The notes under the pieces were generated by a model. It was not told where the DNA came from, did not search any database, and saw only the letters and a program-made list of their open reading frames with translations. A stretch of 64,000 nucleotides of DNA, from contig OZ240666.1 in assembly GCA_965198675.1 (NCBI GenBank), positions 2,852,001 through 2,916,000 of the forward strand, read 5' to 3'. Position numbers and translations under genes: made by a program. This DNA comes from Prochloron sp965198675. GTDB lineage: Bacteria > Cyanobacteriota > Cyanobacteriia > Cyanobacteriales > Prochloraceae. Below, in pieces: positions 63,185 through 64,000 of the stretch (positions are counted from its first letter, which is position 1; each line of letters begins with the position of its first letter).

Positions 63185-64000
63185 ATGACTCAAAAAAACA
63201 AATCAAGGAATGATAAGCGAACAACCAGAGATCTCAGCAGAGGATGTCTAGGTATTACGGATCCCACGCAGCTTTTAGGGGCGAAAATCAAAGATTACAG
63301 TATAGGCCAATCTTACTATGTCAAATCGGAGGATCAAGATAAGATAGAATCAATAAAAGATGAACTTTATAGTGAATTAAGGAAAAGGATTAACGACGAT
63401 AAATATCTTGGAACTCACGCAAAGTGTAAAACTATCCAATATAGAGATAATTGGGTTCCCCTAAAAAAATATAGAAGAGTATTAGAAATAGAACAAACAA
63501 CATACCACTCTCTTATCATAACTACCTTAGGGAGATTCTTAGTAAATGGAAACAACTTCTATTTTGCTATTGACTCTTATATTTTAGGGAGATTGAATTG
63601 CGGAGCTGTCTTTATCCATGTACTTATAGTATTATTTTTTATTTGGCTACTATTTTCATTTTTAGGATTCATGGGACTAGGACAAATATTGTGGTCTCTA
63701 TTATTATTTGTTGTATTTTGGATTTACCTAAAGTTATTTTGGTCTAAATTTATTTTTACATTTATACACTATAGAAATTTTAAGAAGGCATTAACACTCA
63801 ACTTGAACTTGTTTGAAAAAGAAAATATTTTTGATATAGATGACTGTCATAGGTTCTTGATGAGTTTAGCTCCGCTATTTTTTGATGCTATGATAGAAAC
63901 TTTTAAGAAACATGGACTAGAGATTGCGGAAAATTTAGAAAAGGAGAAAGAAGCTATTGTTAACATTCATAATAACATCAACAACAGTACTAACGTTTTA
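63185..64000 (+). CDS. Membrane protein with two TM helices (3' end outside window)
   Basis: An open frame of 272 codons runs from ATG 63185 off the right edge, with AAAGGA eight bases before the start. The N-terminal ~140 residues are soluble and charged. Two adjacent hydrophobic segments follow (VFIHVLIVLFFIWLLFSFLG and ILWSLLLFVVFWIYLKLFW). A cytoplasmic helical part comes next, ending IVNIHNNINNSTNVL. The region is clearly more AT-rich than its neighbours, which suggests recent acquisition. Asn-rich INNST-like tails occur in some cyanobacterial membrane effectors, but the family is not recognised here. Confidence 0.7.
   Translation, partial: MTQKNKSRNDKRTTRDLSRGCLGITDPTQLLGAKIKDYSIGQSYYVKSEDQDKIESIKDELYSELRKRINDDKYLGTHAKCKTIQYRDNWVPLKKYRRVLEIEQTTYHSLIITTLGRFLVNGNNFYFAIDSYILGRLNCGAVFIHVLIVLFFIWLLFSFLGFMGLGQILWSLLLFVVFWIYLKLFWSKFIFTFIHYRNFKKALTLNLNLFEKENIFDIDDCHRFLMSLAPLFFDAMIETFKKHGLEIAENLEKEKEAIVNIHNNINNSTNVL

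Overview
The window looks like a chromosomal segment of a filamentous (Oscillatoriales-like) cyanobacterium. Evidence: HIP1-type GCGATCGC octamers are scattered throughout. Typical cyanobacterial gene sets are present, namely a fbp-tal-zwf-opcA pentose-phosphate block, rpoZ followed by a DUF1818 gene, a ppx/ubiA divergent pair and a class II ribonucleotide reductase with four inteins. Uma2/DUF820 genes, CHAT-NACHT proteins, GTRACYN-type heptamer repeats and group II introns are also frequent. The species assignment is inference; no rRNA is present.

Layout. 1-8.8 kb: lumenal-type cyclophilin (open at the left edge), thiL, an HExxH metallopeptidase, a ferrochelatase-family gene with a natural His tail, a small hydrolase with two truncated tandem copies, and ilvB. 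Two related ~140-155 nt putative non-coding RNAs, each with a near-consensus sigma70 promoter, lie at ~1.95 kb and ~6.83 kb. 8.8-15.7 kb: HigB remnant, retropepsin-like gene, ppx, ubiA, Uma2 gene, GltS-type symporter, and an Rpn-type nuclease gene split by heptamer repeats. 15.7-22 kb: a decaying ~6.2 kb gene for a coiled-coil/C-type-lectin/lipase/Ca-binding protein, broken by a frameshift, in-frame stops and an IS200/IS605-like remnant. 22-31 kb: GNAT, pseudopilin, tRNA-Pro(GGG), a DUF1818 gene interrupted by an ORF-less group II intron, rpoZ, a pentapeptide-repeat protein, an LCP protein, a TA remnant, an NCS2-type permease and an SMI1-like gene. 31.4-34.1 kb: a second group II intron with a broken RT/maturase/HNH reading frame. 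34.2-41.4 kb: nrdJ with four LAGLIDADG inteins (1608 of 2389 residues). 41.5-47.8 kb: TA and IS remnants, cobB (B12 synthesis, matching the B12-dependent reductase), two small coiled-coil paralogs, opcA and a TPR pseudogene. 48-52 kb: zwf, tal, fbp. 52-55.3 kb: three near-identical Uma2 genes. 55.9-64 kb: CHAT-NACHT protein, sfsA, RelE-type TA pair, ruvB, an ISAs1-family relic and an AT-rich membrane-protein gene running off the right edge.

The most unusual theme is layered selfish and repetitive DNA. Introns and inteins sit in core genes, and at least three families of dispersed palindromic repeats have entered coding sequence in frame, including inside the inteins. Heptamer arrays abut or disrupt genes. 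The duplicated RNA element with covarying hairpins, a possible loop-tail pseudoknot and conserved promoters is the best candidate for something undescribed.
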